DNA of 64,000 nucleotides from an uncultured Bacteroidota bacterium (lineage in GTDB: Bacteria > Bacteroidota > Bacteroidia > Bacteroidales > UBA12481). The notes beneath the pieces are model-generated. The model was not told the DNA's origin and did not search any database. It saw only the letters and a list, made by a program, of their open reading frames with translations. Location of the stretch: assembly GCA_903851365.1 (NCBI GenBank), contig CAINOB010000002.1, positions 262,051 to 326,050 on the forward strand, in the 5' to 3' direction. Below are positions 25,275 to 34,756 of this stretch, piece by piece (within the stretch, counting starts at the first letter, position 1; the number at the start of each line of letters is the position of its first letter). Made by a program: the position numbers and the translations under genes.

Positions 25275-28091
25275 ATGATTGGTTTAAAGAGATTAAAGCA
25301 CAAGGCAAGACTTCCGATCCTTCTGTTTTTTCTATTCATCGCCAGCCATTGGTCGGTCTTCGCTCAGTCGAATGAAGATTGCCTGATGTGCCACGATGAT
25401 CCTGGTTTATCTGTAGAAAAGAATGGCAAGAAAATCTCGCTTTACGTCACAGCTAAATCATTGGGAGGTTCGGTGCATAAGAGCCTGAAATGTACCGCCT
25501 GCCATGAAGATGCCGCCGTTGCTGAATTCCCGCATCCCGAGGGACTGAAACCTGTTACCTGCAGTAAATGCCATACGGAACCCGACAAACAGTTTGAGGC
25601 TGGGGTTCACGGGCAGGCAAAACGGCTGAAATCTCTTTATGCCCCTGATTGCAAGGAGTGTCACGGTGATCATGAAATCTTATCGAGGACCGATCCGAAG
25701 TCACGAACCTATAAGATGAATGTGCCCGTTCTATGCGGTAAATGCCATCGCGAAGGTGCTCCGGTAGCTAGAATCTATAATATATCAGAACATAATATCC
25801 TGGAGAATTACAGCTCGGATGTTCACGGTATCGGCCTGTTTAAAAAGGGTCTCATTGTTTCTGCTACCTGTAATGATTGCCATGGGAACCACTTGATTTT
25901 GCCACATACCAGTCCGAACTCCACGATCTCGGTCAACAATATTGCTAAAACCTGCATGACCTGTCACACGAAGATCGAGGAGGTCCATACCAAGATTATT
26001 AAAGGTGCGCTGTGGGAAGAAAAGCCGGGTGCTATCCCCCCGTGTACTTCTTGCCACATACCACACCGTGTTAGTACTCAGAATATTGTTGCCAATATTT
26101 CGGATCGCGAGTGCATCAAGTGCCATGAAAATACCACTGCGCATATGCAAGTTGGTGATTCAACGGTTTCTCTGCGGGTCGACAAGAACGATCTGGCAAA
26201 TTCGGTTCATAAAAATATTGCCTGTGTAAAATGTCATTCGGATGTGTCGTCGAACCGGCCAAGACCTTGTGAGACCGCCGGGAAGATTGACTGTTCAGCC
26301 TGCCATGCAGAGGTATCTGCCCTGTATGCCGGCAGCGGCCATGGACAGGCATACGATAAGAAGGATAAAAATGCACCGTATTGTACAACCTGTCATGGGT
26401 CGCACAAGGTAAAATCGAGATATGATGATACCTCCCCGTCTTACCGGGCCAACATACCTAAATTGTGCGGATCATGCCACATGACTAATGGAAAAGCCAA
26501 TGAAGGGACGGATCTCCATCAGAAAAATACATTGGCCGACTATTCATCAAGTATCCACGGCAAGGGATTGATAGAAAAAGGATTGACAGTGAGTGCTGTT
26601 TGCACCGATTGCCATTCGACGCATAATATCCTGAAGGAAACCAACGAGCTTTCGACCATTTATACCAAGAATGTTCCTGCCACCTGTGCTACCTGCCATA
26701 AAGGTATTTATGACGAGTACATCAAGAGCGACCATGCAATAACCAAGGTTGGGAAAGATAAAAGATATCCTACCTGTGTCGATTGCCATAATTCACATGT
26801 TATCAGTTCCACCGGCGGAGATAAGTTCATGGATCAGGTAACTGTACAATGCGGCACCTGCCACGAGGAAACGGCTAAAACCTATATGCAGACTTATCAT
26901 GGCAAGGCTCATACGCTTGGTTATTCAAAAGCCGCCAAGTGTTCAGATTGCCATGGATCGCATAGCATACTCGCTGTCAACAATCCAAAATCATCAGTGG
27001 GAAGCCTGAACATCATCGCCACCTGCCAGAAATGCCATCCCGACGCCAACAAGCGGTTCACCGGATACCTGACCCATGCAACTCACCATAACAAAGAAAA
27101 ATACGGCGTTCTGTTCTATACCTTTTGGGCAATGACCAGTTTGCTGATTGGTGTATTCCTGTTTTTTGGCGTTCACCTGATCCTTTGGTTCCCGCGTTCA
27201 CTGAAATCACTGAGGGAAAAGAAAAAGAAGGAAAAAGAAAAATTGCAGGATACATTGGCTGATAAATATTATGTCAAGAGGTTCAGCCGCAGTCAGCGAA
27301 TGACACACCTGTTTGTAATCATCAGCTTCCTGATGCTTGCACTGACCGGAATGATCCTGAAGTTCTCGAATATGGCTTGGGCAGCTTTCCTGGCCGATCT
27401 GCTGGGTGGACCGCAGGTAGCTGGAAAAATTCACAGGGTAGGGGCTTTCATTACTTTCTGTTATTTTGGGTTCCACCTTTTCTCGCTGATCAGTACCAAA
27501 ATCAAAAAGCGTATTCCTATTGGGAGATTTGTATTTGGTAAAAATTCGCTGATGTTCAACATGCAGGATATAAGGGATTTTGGAGCAACCATGAAGTGGT
27601 TTGTCGGACGCGGTCCAAAACCTGCTTACGGAAGATGGACCTACTGGGAGAAATTCGATTATATGGCTGTTTTCTGGGGTGTTGCGGTTATCGGATTCTC
27701 CGGATTAGTGCTCTGGTTCCCCGAAACTTTCACGAAGATACTGCCGGGATGGCTGATCAATGTTGCCCAGATTATCCACAGTGACGAGGCTCTCCTTGCT
27801 GTTGGATTCATCTTTACCTACCATTTCTTCAATACGCACCTGCGTCCTGATGCTTTCCCAATGGACACTGTCATCTTTACCGGACTGGTTCCATTTGAAG
27901 ATTTCAAGCACGATCGTCCTCGTGAATACGAAGAACTTAAGGCCAGCGGCCGCCTGAAGAAGGTTATGGTTAAGAAAGAAACCAAGAGCTGGTACTACAA
28001 TATCATCCGCGGATTTGGATTTGTCTTCCTGAGTTTTGGATTGATATTGGTCTGCTTCATCATTTATTCGATGCTCTTCGGATACAAATAG
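25275..28091 (+). CDS. 19-heme cytochrome c fused to a cytochrome b membrane domain
   Basis: A 938-residue fusion. After a signal/anchor segment (residues about 12-31) the periplasmic part to about residue 600 holds 19 CxxCH motifs, from CLMCH, CTACH and CSKCH to CGTCH, CSDCH and CQKCH. It looks internally duplicated: [20 protein letters not shown] near residue 185 reappears as [20 protein letters not shown] near residue 430, with matching [18 protein letters not shown] modules. Residues about 610-938 carry about six transmembrane helices, including histidine-bearing [19 protein letters not shown] and [19 protein letters not shown], typical of di-heme cytochrome b. It would be a one-polypeptide quinol:multiheme electron transfer module. 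It is followed by a bidirectional terminator. Confidence 0.93.
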   Translation: MIGLKRLKHKARLPILLFFLFIASHWSVFAQSNEDCLMCHDDPGLSVEKNGKKISLYVTAKSLGGSVHKSLKCTACHEDAAVAEFPHPEGLKPVTCSKCHTEPDKQFEAGVHGQAKRLKSLYAPDCKECHGDHEILSRTDPKSRTYKMNVPVLCGKCHREGAPVARIYNISEHNILENYSSDVHGIGLFKKGLIVSATCNDCHGNHLILPHTSPNSTISVNNIAKTCMTCHTKIEEVHTKIIKGALWEEKPGAIPPCTSCHIPHRVSTQNIVANISDRECIKCHENTTAHMQVGDSTVSLRVDKNDLANSVHKNIACVKCHSDVSSNRPRPCETAGKIDCSACHAEVSALYAGSGHGQAYDKKDKNAPYCTTCHGSHKVKSRYDDTSPSYRANIPKLCGSCHMTNGKANEGTDLHQKNTLADYSSSIHGKGLIEKGLTVSAVCTDCHSTHNILKETNELSTIYTKNVPATCATCHKGIYDEYIKSDHAITKVGKDKRYPTCVDCHNSHVISSTGGDKFMDQVTVQCGTCHEETAKTYMQTYHGKAHTLGYSKAAKCSDCHGSHSILAVNNPKSSVGSLNIIATCQKCHPDANKRFTGYLTHATHHNKEKYGVLFYTFWAMTSLLIGVFLFFGVHLILWFPRSLKSLREKKKKEKEKLQDTLADKYYVKRFSRSQRMTHLFVIISFLMLALTGMILKFSNMAWAAFLADLLGGPQVAGKIHRVGAFITFCYFGFHLFSLISTKIKKRIPIGRFVFGKNSLMFNMQDIRDFGATMKWFVGRGPKPAYGRWTYWEKFDYMAVFWGVAVIGFSGLVLWFPETFTKILPGWLINVAQIIHSDEALLAVGFIFTYHFFNTHLRPDAFPMDTVIFTGLVPFEDFKHDRPREYEELKASGRLKKVMVKKETKSWYYNIIRGFGFVFLSFGLILVCFIIYSMLFGYK

Positions 28092-28102
28092 CTGACAGCT
28101 AC

Positions 28103-28136
28103 AAAAAAAGCCCTCCGTGAAAACGAGGGCTTTTTT
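28103..28136. terminator. Bidirectional terminator between convergent cytochrome genes
   Basis: The stem AAAAAAGCCCTC (28104-28115) pairs with GAGGGCTTTTTT (28125-28136) with a 9-base loop. A-run and T-run on either side let it serve both the plus-strand 19-heme gene and the minus-strand tetraheme gene. Confidence 0.92.
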
Positions 28137-28153
28137 ATTTGTATCAAGCTAAA

Positions 28154-28651
28154 TTACTGACCTTTAGCTGGATTTGGATGAGCAATTTTTGCAGCATATG
28201 TCTTGAAATCAAACCCTTTGAAATTCGGGCTTTCGGCATTATGACATTTTTTGCAAAGTTTATCGTCCGGCATGACCAGGCCAGCAGCCATAGCTTTAGC
28301 CTTATCTTTCATGATGGTCGGAGTCTTGTATGCACTACCTGCACCATGGCAAGATTCGCACGATACGCCTTCAGCTACTGTGATGGTTTGTGTATCGCTC
28401 AATTTCAAACCGAATGCGGTTGAGTGACATTTCAAGCATTTTGGATTTTTTGCTTCATCACCTTTCAGTGAAGCCATGGCTTTAGCATGCGGACTGGCAG
28501 CCCACTTATTGTACTGTTCGCCAGTTGGTTGCTTGTTGTGGCACATTTTGCATTTTGCTGCCCCAATGTACTCTTTTGTCTGTGCCTGAGCAGGAACTGC
28601 TGCTACTAGCAGGCCACAAACGAGTACCATCGAAAAAAATCTGGTCATCAT
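28154..28651 (-). CDS. Tetraheme cytochrome c (c554-like)
   Basis: A 165-residue periplasmic cytochrome with signal peptide MMTRFFSMVLVCGLLVAAVPAQA. Four heme sites are present: CKMCH, CLKCH, CESCH and CKKCH. The arrangement YIGAAKCKMCH, a KW-x-x-SPHAKAM segment, CLKCHSTAFG and GVSCESCHGAGS is that of cytochrome c554/c-prime-like proteins. It is probably a small soluble electron shuttle between membrane and outer membrane cytochromes. It has an unusually good Shine-Dalgarno for this phylum, AGGAGG on the minus strand (28662-28657), five bases before the first ATG, consistent with high expression. It is convergent with the 19-heme gene. Confidence 0.93.
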   Translation of the reverse strand: MMTRFFSMVLVCGLLVAAVPAQAQTKEYIGAAKCKMCHNKQPTGEQYNKWAASPHAKAMASLKGDEAKNPKCLKCHSTAFGLKLSDTQTITVAEGVSCESCHGAGSAYKTPTIMKDKAKAMAAGLVMPDDKLCKKCHNAESPNFKGFDFKTYAAKIAHPNPAKGQ

Positions 28652-28656
28652 AGATA

Positions 28657-28662
28657 CCTCCT
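28657..28662 (-). promoter_or_regulatory. Strong Shine-Dalgarno of the tetraheme cytochrome gene
   Basis: Minus-strand AGGAGG lies five bases before ATG 28651. Most genes in the window lack such a site, so this fixes the start at the first of two adjacent ATG codons. Confidence 0.6.
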
Positions 28663-28773
28663 GATTAAGTTAATAGTTTGTTGTAAATGACAAATTACCG
28701 CCAATATATAAAAATATACTTATACAGATAACTGCTCCTGAATATTTACCTTTACGGCTGCCAGTTTTCTTGA

Positions 28774-28801
28774 AGCTTTCAGCTTTATAAAGCTGAAAGC
28801 T
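28774..28801. repeat. Perfect 28-base palindrome
   Basis: Each 14-base half reads AGCTTTCAGCTTTA and its reverse complement, with no spacer. Within each half AGCTTT is itself repeated. It lies between the minus-strand tetraheme gene and the TlpA-like gene, ending 15 bases before the latter's GTG start. It could form a cruciform, an mRNA hairpin just ahead of the start codon, or a binding site. Confidence 0.85.
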
Positions 28802-28816
28802 CTGATATTAGACACC

Positions 28817-29422
28817 GTGAATCTGAAGCAATTTCTGTACCATAAGGTTATTGCAGGCCGCAAACCCTGGAGCATCGTTTCCGACGTTCTTTTTTTCGGA
28901 CTGCTGGTGATGCTTTTAATCCCTACAACGCGCAGTACAATTTTATCGGGAGTGGCAGTTGCAAGAACCTGGATAACAAACCCCGAGATTCCGGAAAGTA
29001 AAAGAGTAGCTTTGGGACCGCTGAGCCTTGATAGTAAATTCATCAACAGTCAGGGCATGGAAATCACCCTTGGATCGCTTAAGAGTGAAGTGATTTTCCT
29101 CAATCAATGGGCTACCTGGTGCCCTCCGTGCAGAGCCGAAATGCCTGCAATTGAAAGGCTTTACAAGGAATATGGAAGCAAAGTGAAATTTATAATCCTC
29201 ACCTCGGAAGATCCATCGGCTGTAAAAAAATTCATTGAAAAGGAAGGTTATACTTTCCCGATTTACTATGGCTCCGTTAATGGTCCCGAACTGGTTTCCC
29301 ACTCGATTCCCTCAACAGTGATTATCGACCGGTCAGGAAAAATTGCCGTTCAGCGCAAAGGCGCATTTAACTGGAGCTCACGCAAAATTAAAAGGCTCTT
29401 GAGAGAGCTTTCAGTTGATTAA
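28817..29422 (+). CDS. TlpA-like membrane-anchored thioredoxin-fold protein
   Basis: A 201-residue thiol-disulfide oxidoreductase, start codon GTG. One transmembrane anchor (residues about 22-42, SDVLFFGLLVMLLIP) places the thioredoxin domain in the periplasm. The domain runs from about residue 66 (LGPLSLDSKFINSQGMEITL) with the active site W101-C-P-P-C105 in NQWATWCPPCRAEMPAIERL and the cis-proline segment SIPSTVIIDRSG. This is the TlpA/ResA type. Its position beside multiheme cytochromes suggests a role in reducing apocytochrome CxxCH cysteines for heme attachment, but general periplasmic redox work is equally possible. A 28-base palindrome lies directly upstream. Confidence 0.9.
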   Translation: MNLKQFLYHKVIAGRKPWSIVSDVLFFGLLVMLLIPTTRSTILSGVAVARTWITNPEIPESKRVALGPLSLDSKFINSQGMEITLGSLKSEVIFLNQWATWCPPCRAEMPAIERLYKEYGSKVKFIILTSEDPSAVKKFIEKEGYTFPIYYGSVNGPELVSHSIPSTVIIDRSGKIAVQRKGAFNWSSRKIKRLLRELSVD

Positions 29423-29440
29423 AAGAAACAAATCGAAGAA

Positions 29441-31279
29441 ATGAAAGGAGACAGGTCTATAAAGCTGACAGCTTTACAATATTACGAAGCACGCATCCTC
29501 CAGTTTCAGTCGGTGAAACAGAACCTGGAAACCCAATCCAACAGGGTTGGCGCCGCCCGATTACTGGTCTTTCTGCTCATGGCTGTTATGGTTTATATCT
29601 CGATAAAAATAAAAATCAGCGCCCTGCTTGTAATTCCACTACTCCTGCTGGCCGGGTTTCTCTATTTGGTGAAGCTGGCTGTAACCCTTAAACGCAAAAT
29701 CAATTTTCATCAGATCCTGATCACGATAAATCAAGAGGAAATCATGGCTCTCGAAGGCGATTATTCAGCCTTCGATCCGGGTACCGGATTTATCGATTAT
29801 CATCATGAATACAGCTACGACCTCGATATTTTTGGTGAGCACAGCATCTACCGGCAGGTTAACCGCGCAGCCACTCCATTGGGAAAAGAAAAGCTGGCTC
29901 ACCGGCTGTTGTATCCCGGTGCAGATGCTACTCAGATCAGGAAGCGGCAGGAAGGTGTTAAAGAACTGGTATCCAAGGTTGAATGGCGACAGGACTTCCA
30001 AGCCACCGCCCGTGAATCCGACTGGGAGCGGAACCCCAACCGTCAGATCCGTTCCTGGCTCGAGGCCCCTGACCATTTCAGCACGACCCGCTTCTACTCA
30101 ACAGCCATTTGGATAAACTCAATTATATCTCTGTCTATTTTGCTCCTAACCATCCTCCCTCCTATCCTTCTAACCGTCTTTCGTCTTCCGTCTGTCATTT
30201 ATCTCTATTTTCTCGTTCCGATTGGCCTGATAATCAGCCGAACCCGGACGATTAACAGAGAGCAGCAAAAACTCGAACGACTGCTCGACCTGTTCCGTAA
30301 ATATGCGGGGTTGCTGCAACTGATCGAGAAGGAAGATTTCGAATCCCGGCAGTTAAATGAGCTGAAGGAGAGCCTGAAAAAGGGAGATATCCCCGCAAGC
30401 CGCATCATGAATAAACTGACAGGTATTCTCTGGGGTCTCGAAATCAGGGGAAACATGATTGTGAGTTTTCTACTCAATTCTTTCTTTTTATGGGATATTC
30501 TCCTGATGATCCGGCTCGAGCGCTGGCGGCACGATAATGGAAGTTCATTTTCTGTGTGGATCGATACGATTGCCGAGATGGAAACACTCAATTCACTGGC
30601 AAATCTGTCATATAACCGCCAGGATTTTACCTGGCCCGAAATTCTGGATGGGAAGTTCAGTATGGAAATCATCGATGGAGGCCATCCCCTGATTAATCCC
30701 TCTAAACGGATCGATAATTCCCTGACTTTCCACCAAAATGGTAATATATATTTGATAACGGGAGCGAATATGGCCGGAAAATCAACCTTGCTCAGGATGG
30801 TCGGCGTTAACATGGTTCTCGCTATGGCCGGGGGCCCCGTATGTGCAAAAAGGTTTTCAATGGTTCCTATTGCTCTGCATACCAGCGTTCGTACGAATGA
30901 TTCATTGGGCGATGATGAGTCGTACTTTTATTCTGAACTCAAAAAGTTAAGCCTGATAATAAACCGGTTAGGAAAGGGAGAAAAACTCTTTGTCATTGTA
31001 GATGAGATGCTTAAAGGAACTAACTCTCGTGATAAACACACCGGATCGGCAGCCCTGATCTGCCGGTTTACCGATTTGGGTGCCTCCGGACTGGTAGCTA
31101 CTCACGACGTTGAGTTGGGTGAACTGGAAAAAGAATACCCCGGCCGCTTGGTAAATCGCTGTTTTGAGGTCATCACTGCAGGCGATCATCTGAAATTTGA
31201 TTATCTTTTATACCCGGGAATAAGTAAAAACCTTAATGCTACCTTCCTGATGAAACAAATGGGCATAATTAAAGAATAG
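29441..31279 (+). CDS. Membrane-anchored MutS-like ATPase
   Basis: A 612-residue MutS-family ATPase. Two predicted helices near residues 43-82 (LLVFLLMAVMVYISIKI, ALLVIPLLLLAGFLYLVKLA) and two near 222-265 put the protein in the membrane. The MutS lever/clamp-like middle is helical. The C-terminal ATPase has Walker A GANMAGKST (residues 441-449), the MutS dimer motif DDESYFYSELKKL, Walker B KLFVIVDEMLKGTNSRD and the histidine switch ATHDVELGEL. The mismatch-recognition domain of true MutS is absent, so canonical mismatch repair is unlikely. The function of this Bacteroidota family is not established. It starts 18 bases after the TlpA-like gene. Confidence 0.88.
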   Translation: MKGDRSIKLTALQYYEARILQFQSVKQNLETQSNRVGAARLLVFLLMAVMVYISIKIKISALLVIPLLLLAGFLYLVKLAVTLKRKINFHQILITINQEEIMALEGDYSAFDPGTGFIDYHHEYSYDLDIFGEHSIYRQVNRAATPLGKEKLAHRLLYPGADATQIRKRQEGVKELVSKVEWRQDFQATARESDWERNPNRQIRSWLEAPDHFSTTRFYSTAIWINSIISLSILLLTILPPILLTVFRLPSVIYLYFLVPIGLIISRTRTINREQQKLERLLDLFRKYAGLLQLIEKEDFESRQLNELKESLKKGDIPASRIMNKLTGILWGLEIRGNMIVSFLLNSFFLWDILLMIRLERWRHDNGSSFSVWIDTIAEMETLNSLANLSYNRQDFTWPEILDGKFSMEIIDGGHPLINPSKRIDNSLTFHQNGNIYLITGANMAGKSTLLRMVGVNMVLAMAGGPVCAKRFSMVPIALHTSVRTNDSLGDDESYFYSELKKLSLIINRLGKGEKLFVIVDEMLKGTNSRDKHTGSAALICRFTDLGASGLVATHDVELGELEKEYPGRLVNRCFEVITAGDHLKFDYLLYPGISKNLNATFLMKQMGIIKE

Positions 31280-31290
31280 AATATAAATAG

Positions 31291-31310
31291 CCCCAGACTT
31301 TAGTCTGCGG
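31291..31310. repeat. REP-like hairpin CAGACTTTAGTCTG
   Basis: The 14-base CAGACTTTAGTCTG (31294-31307) is a near-loopless inverted repeat (arms CAGACT/AGTCTG) inside CCCCAGACTTTAGTCTGCGG. It fills the 58-base gap between the MutS-like gene and the glycyl radical enzyme gene. The sequence resembles a dispersed Bacteroidota intergenic palindrome. It may act as a weak terminator. Confidence 0.5.
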
Positions 31311-31337
31311 ATTGTCAAGGATAAGTAAACATATATT

Positions 31338-33815
31338 ATGGAACACATAGCAAATCGCGAAATTACCGGAAAACCATCCTGCGAGCGTTCGGCGTTTTTT
31401 AAGTCGAGATACCTCAATGCCCCGCTGATGGTGGATATCGAATATATCAGTCACCTGACAGATTCGCATCGAAAAACCGGTAACCTGGATGTCCTCCTGC
31501 GGAGGGCAACTGACCATGCCTGGGCCCTGAGTCATCTCACCCCGGTCATCAATCAGAAGGATATGCTTGCTGGAAATAAAACACGATTTATCCGGGGGGC
31601 AATTCCGTATGCCAACTATGCCGCAGAGCCGTTTCTCAAAGAGATGAGGAAAGAGGAGCAGGATGACCAGTCGAAACATACTGCCCAGGGCATTGGCGGA
31701 GGTATCGGAAAAGCCATGGAAGAAGCGGCAGCCAGCGGACTGCGACTGATATCGGGAAAATTCCTGATCAGCAGCGAGGATTACGAGTCTTTCAGGGAAA
31801 TCTGTGAATACTGGGAAGATAAAAGCTTTATGGAGCAGGGAAACCGGTTATGGCGAAAGAATTTCAAGGAGGCTGAATTCATTGATAATGGCTGGAAAAT
31901 AGGACTTTACACGGCTCCACACGAACCATGCCCTGAGGGGCGGCTGATTCTTGATTATGAAACAGCAGTTGGACGTGGGTACCATGCAATAATTAAGGAA
32001 ATAGAAGCCAAGATAAATTCAGATAGCCCTGATTCAGAGGGTCATGTATCAAGGTTGGAATTCTGGAAATCATCAGTGATTGCACTCCGGGGCGCGATCG
32101 CCTTTGCTCAGAATTATGCTGCCGAAGCGAGCCGAATGGCAGCTATCGAGAGTGATCCGATACGCAGAGCCGAGCTTGAACAGATGGCTGAAATATGCAG
32201 CCGGGTACCCATGGAGGCACCGCGAAATTTCCAGGAGTCTGTTCAATCCTTTTGGTTCACCTATTTGCTTGGGCATATCGAAGGCTCACACCTCGGATAT
32301 TCACCGGGCCGTCTTGACCAGGTACTGATCCCGTATTTCAAAAACGATCCCGCCATCTCTATCGGCAAGGCAGTACCGCTGTTGGAGGAATTGTTCGTTA
32401 AAATGACCCAGATCGAATATATCGCCAGCCTGAGCTGGCAAGGGCTTGGACACGGTAACCTTTATCAGAACCTGATATTGGGAGGAGTGGATGAAAATGG
32501 CAACCCCGCCGATAACGACCTGTCAATGGCCATTCTGCAGGCTCAGATCAATATGCAGATGACTCAGCCAACGCTGTCGGTTTGGTGGAACGACAACCTG
32601 AGTACTTCGTTTCAGATGAAAGCCGCCGAGTGCGTAAAAACCGGTGTCGGCTATCCGGCCTTTTTTAATCAGAAAACGTACATCACCCATGAACTGAATA
32701 CCAGCGGCTTGCCTATTGAAACCATACGCCGCAACAGTGCCATCGGCGGCTGCACCGAACCAACGCTCCAGGGAATGTCTTATGGAATAGTGCAGGCGGG
32801 TTTCGTTAACCATGGTAAAATGATAGATCTGGTTATCAATAAAGGAGTCGATCCGGACACGGGTATCAGAATGCACCCGGCGAGAGAACTGAAAACCTAT
32901 CAGGAGGTTAGGCAGTATTACCTTGATATAATGCACGCCGCTATTCGTAACTGGCAACAATACTGGAACATGGTGATGATTGCGCACCGGCAGACTGTGC
33001 CTCTGGTTTTTTGCTCGGTTTTTGTCAACGACTGTATCGCTTCAGGAAAATGCATGGACGACGGGGGCGCAGTGCTGAATAGCTCGATAACCACCTTATC
33101 ATCCGGTCTGGTGAATGTCTCGAATTCGCTGGCGGTGATTAAAAAGCTTTGTTTTGAGGATAAAACCTGTTCTTTAAGTGAGCTCTTTTATGCGGTTCAG
33201 GAAAACTGGAATGGCTTTGAGCTGCTCCGGAAAAAGGCGCTCGAGGTTCCTCACTGGGGAAATGATGATGATTATGCCGATGATATTTTTCTTGATTTAT
33301 TTAAAGAATACTGCGATTGGGTTCGGGGACAGGATAATTACCTGGGCAAGCCGTACGATCCTTCCATGCTGGCCATCTCCACACCCGTTCCTTTTGGCAA
33401 GGTTTGCGGCGCTTTTCCCGATGGCCGCCTGAGCGGGGAGCCGTTGGCCGATGGTGTCACTTCGCCGTTTCCGGGCACCGACCTGTGCGGACCGACTGCC
33501 GTTATCCGCTCTTCCTCTAAAGTTGATCATACACAAATCAGGGGGGGGTTGCTGAATCTGAAGTTCCATCCCTCTGCACTCAAAGGTGAAACCGGCTCGG
33601 CTAACCTCTTGGCGCTCATCAAAACGTATTTCGAAAAACCAGGATTCCATGTCCAGTTTAATGTGGTTGATTCCCGCATGTTGAAAGATGCCCAGGAGCA
33701 TCCGGAGAACTACCGCGATCTGGTGGTGAGGGTAGCAGGTTTTTCAGCCTACTGGGTGGAGATGAGTAAAGCCCTCCAGGACCAGGTGATCTGGCGAACC
33801 GAACATAGTATCTGA
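31338..33815 (+). CDS. Glycyl radical enzyme (pyruvate formate-lyase/dehydratase family)
   Basis: An 825-residue oxygen-sensitive enzyme in the size range of the glycerol/diol dehydratase-like class. The radical glycine is G801 in VVRVAGFSAYW, 24 residues from the end. The active-site cysteine is C472, with the paired general base E474, in AIGGCTEPTLQG; GCxE separates it from true pyruvate formate-lyase, which has adjacent cysteines. The GCT(E)P form, with threonine between, and GFVNHGKMIDLVINKG following, do not let me assign a substrate. Candidates are dehydratases and arylacetate decarboxylases. Its activase follows four bases after the stop and a binding lipoprotein of the COG2984 type comes next, which may bind the substrate or a relative. 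Confidence 0.93.
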   Translation: MEHIANREITGKPSCERSAFFKSRYLNAPLMVDIEYISHLTDSHRKTGNLDVLLRRATDHAWALSHLTPVINQKDMLAGNKTRFIRGAIPYANYAAEPFLKEMRKEEQDDQSKHTAQGIGGGIGKAMEEAAASGLRLISGKFLISSEDYESFREICEYWEDKSFMEQGNRLWRKNFKEAEFIDNGWKIGLYTAPHEPCPEGRLILDYETAVGRGYHAIIKEIEAKINSDSPDSEGHVSRLEFWKSSVIALRGAIAFAQNYAAEASRMAAIESDPIRRAELEQMAEICSRVPMEAPRNFQESVQSFWFTYLLGHIEGSHLGYSPGRLDQVLIPYFKNDPAISIGKAVPLLEELFVKMTQIEYIASLSWQGLGHGNLYQNLILGGVDENGNPADNDLSMAILQAQINMQMTQPTLSVWWNDNLSTSFQMKAAECVKTGVGYPAFFNQKTYITHELNTSGLPIETIRRNSAIGGCTEPTLQGMSYGIVQAGFVNHGKMIDLVINKGVDPDTGIRMHPARELKTYQEVRQYYLDIMHAAIRNWQQYWNMVMIAHRQTVPLVFCSVFVNDCIASGKCMDDGGAVLNSSITTLSSGLVNVSNSLAVIKKLCFEDKTCSLSELFYAVQENWNGFELLRKKALEVPHWGNDDDYADDIFLDLFKEYCDWVRGQDNYLGKPYDPSMLAISTPVPFGKVCGAFPDGRLSGEPLADGVTSPFPGTDLCGPTAVIRSSSKVDHTQIRGGLLNLKFHPSALKGETGSANLLALIKTYFEKPGFHVQFNVVDSRMLKDAQEHPENYRDLVVRVAGFSAYWVEMSKALQDQVIWRTEHSI

Positions 33816-33819
33816 CCGG

Positions 33820-34722
33820 GTGAAAGGAAAAATTTTTGCAATTCAGCATTACGCCGTGCACGACGGGCCGGGCATTCGGACCTTGGTATTCCTGAAAGGA
33901 TGCCCGCTTCGCTGCGACTGGTGCTGTAATCCAGAATCCCACACCTCCGGGCAGCAATTGAGATATATTGCCTTCAAATGCCGTTTGTGTAACAGATGTT
34001 TTGCTGCATGCCCGTCACAGGCAATTACCGTGAAGGATGGTACTCTTGTACACGATTTCGGTATTTGCAGTGAGTGTTCCGCTAAACCCTGCACCGGCGC
34101 CTGTCCCTACGACGCCCGCAGTATTACGGGCCGCGAGATAAGCGCGGATGAACTGATCGATACTATCACCCGTGATATCCCCTTTTACAGAAACTCCGGT
34201 GGCGGGGTAACATTCTCAGGCGGTGAGCCATTCCATCAACCCGAATTTCTTATCGAAATGCTGAAACGGTGCCAGGCAGCAGGCATTCATACTGCCGTAG
34301 AAACATGCGGCTGGGCCTCACAAACAGATCTTCGCCAGGCCATTCCACTTACCAGCCTCTTTCTGTTCGACCTGAAAATCATCAACCCTGATAATCATTT
34401 GCGCCATACAGGAAAACCGGTGGAGCCTATTTTGGAAAACCTGTCGCTACTGGCTTCGGAACATCCGGAGGTGATCGTTCGTTTCCCTCTTGTTCCGGGC
34501 ATAACCGATACCTGGGAAAACCTGAATGACATTCTTGGCATTATGAAAAAAAATGGCCTGTCGCGGATTAACCTGGAGCCTTACCATTCGCTCGGCGCTG
34601 ATAAATATCAGGAGCACGGACTGGATTATTTGTTGCATAATTTGGGCCATTATGAATCAGGCAACCTTGATTCTTTTAGAGATTTCTTTATCTCACGGGG
34701 CGTTTCCTGTGATATCGTTTAA
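33820..34722 (+). CDS. Glycyl radical enzyme activase (radical SAM)
   Basis: Generates the glycyl radical on the upstream enzyme by reductive cleavage of S-adenosylmethionine. The 300-residue protein starts with GTG 33820. The radical SAM cluster motif Cx3Cx2C is in LKGCPLRCDWCCNPES (about residues 28-35). A ferredoxin-like insert with two further cysteine groups follows (FKCRLCNRCFAACPSQ and CSECSAKPCTGACP), the pattern of activases for the dehydratase-type glycyl radical enzymes rather than for pyruvate formate-lyase. GGGVTFSGGEPFHQPEF is the SAM-binding GGE motif. The four-base gap to the enzyme gene supports translational coupling. Confidence 0.96.
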   Translation: MKGKIFAIQHYAVHDGPGIRTLVFLKGCPLRCDWCCNPESHTSGQQLRYIAFKCRLCNRCFAACPSQAITVKDGTLVHDFGICSECSAKPCTGACPYDARSITGREISADELIDTITRDIPFYRNSGGGVTFSGGEPFHQPEFLIEMLKRCQAAGIHTAVETCGWASQTDLRQAIPLTSLFLFDLKIINPDNHLRHTGKPVEPILENLSLLASEHPEVIVRFPLVPGITDTWENLNDILGIMKKNGLSRINLEPYHSLGADKYQEHGLDYLLHNLGHYESGNLDSFRDFFISRGVSCDIV

Positions 34723-34756
34723 AGGGTTCTTTGTATCTTTAGGCAAACTTACCACC

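Noticed and set aside
28651-28700. CRP-like site TTGTAAATGACAA upstream of the tetraheme cytochrome
   Set aside because: The arms are only four bases (TTGT/ACAA) and the motif does not match the FNR-like boxes near the regulator gene; likely chance in AT-rich DNA.
34553-34756. Upstream extension of the COG2984-type lipoprotein into the activase gene
   Set aside because: The extension would overlap the activase by 170 bases and bury the lipoprotein signal; ATG 34757 begins a proper signal with lipobox.
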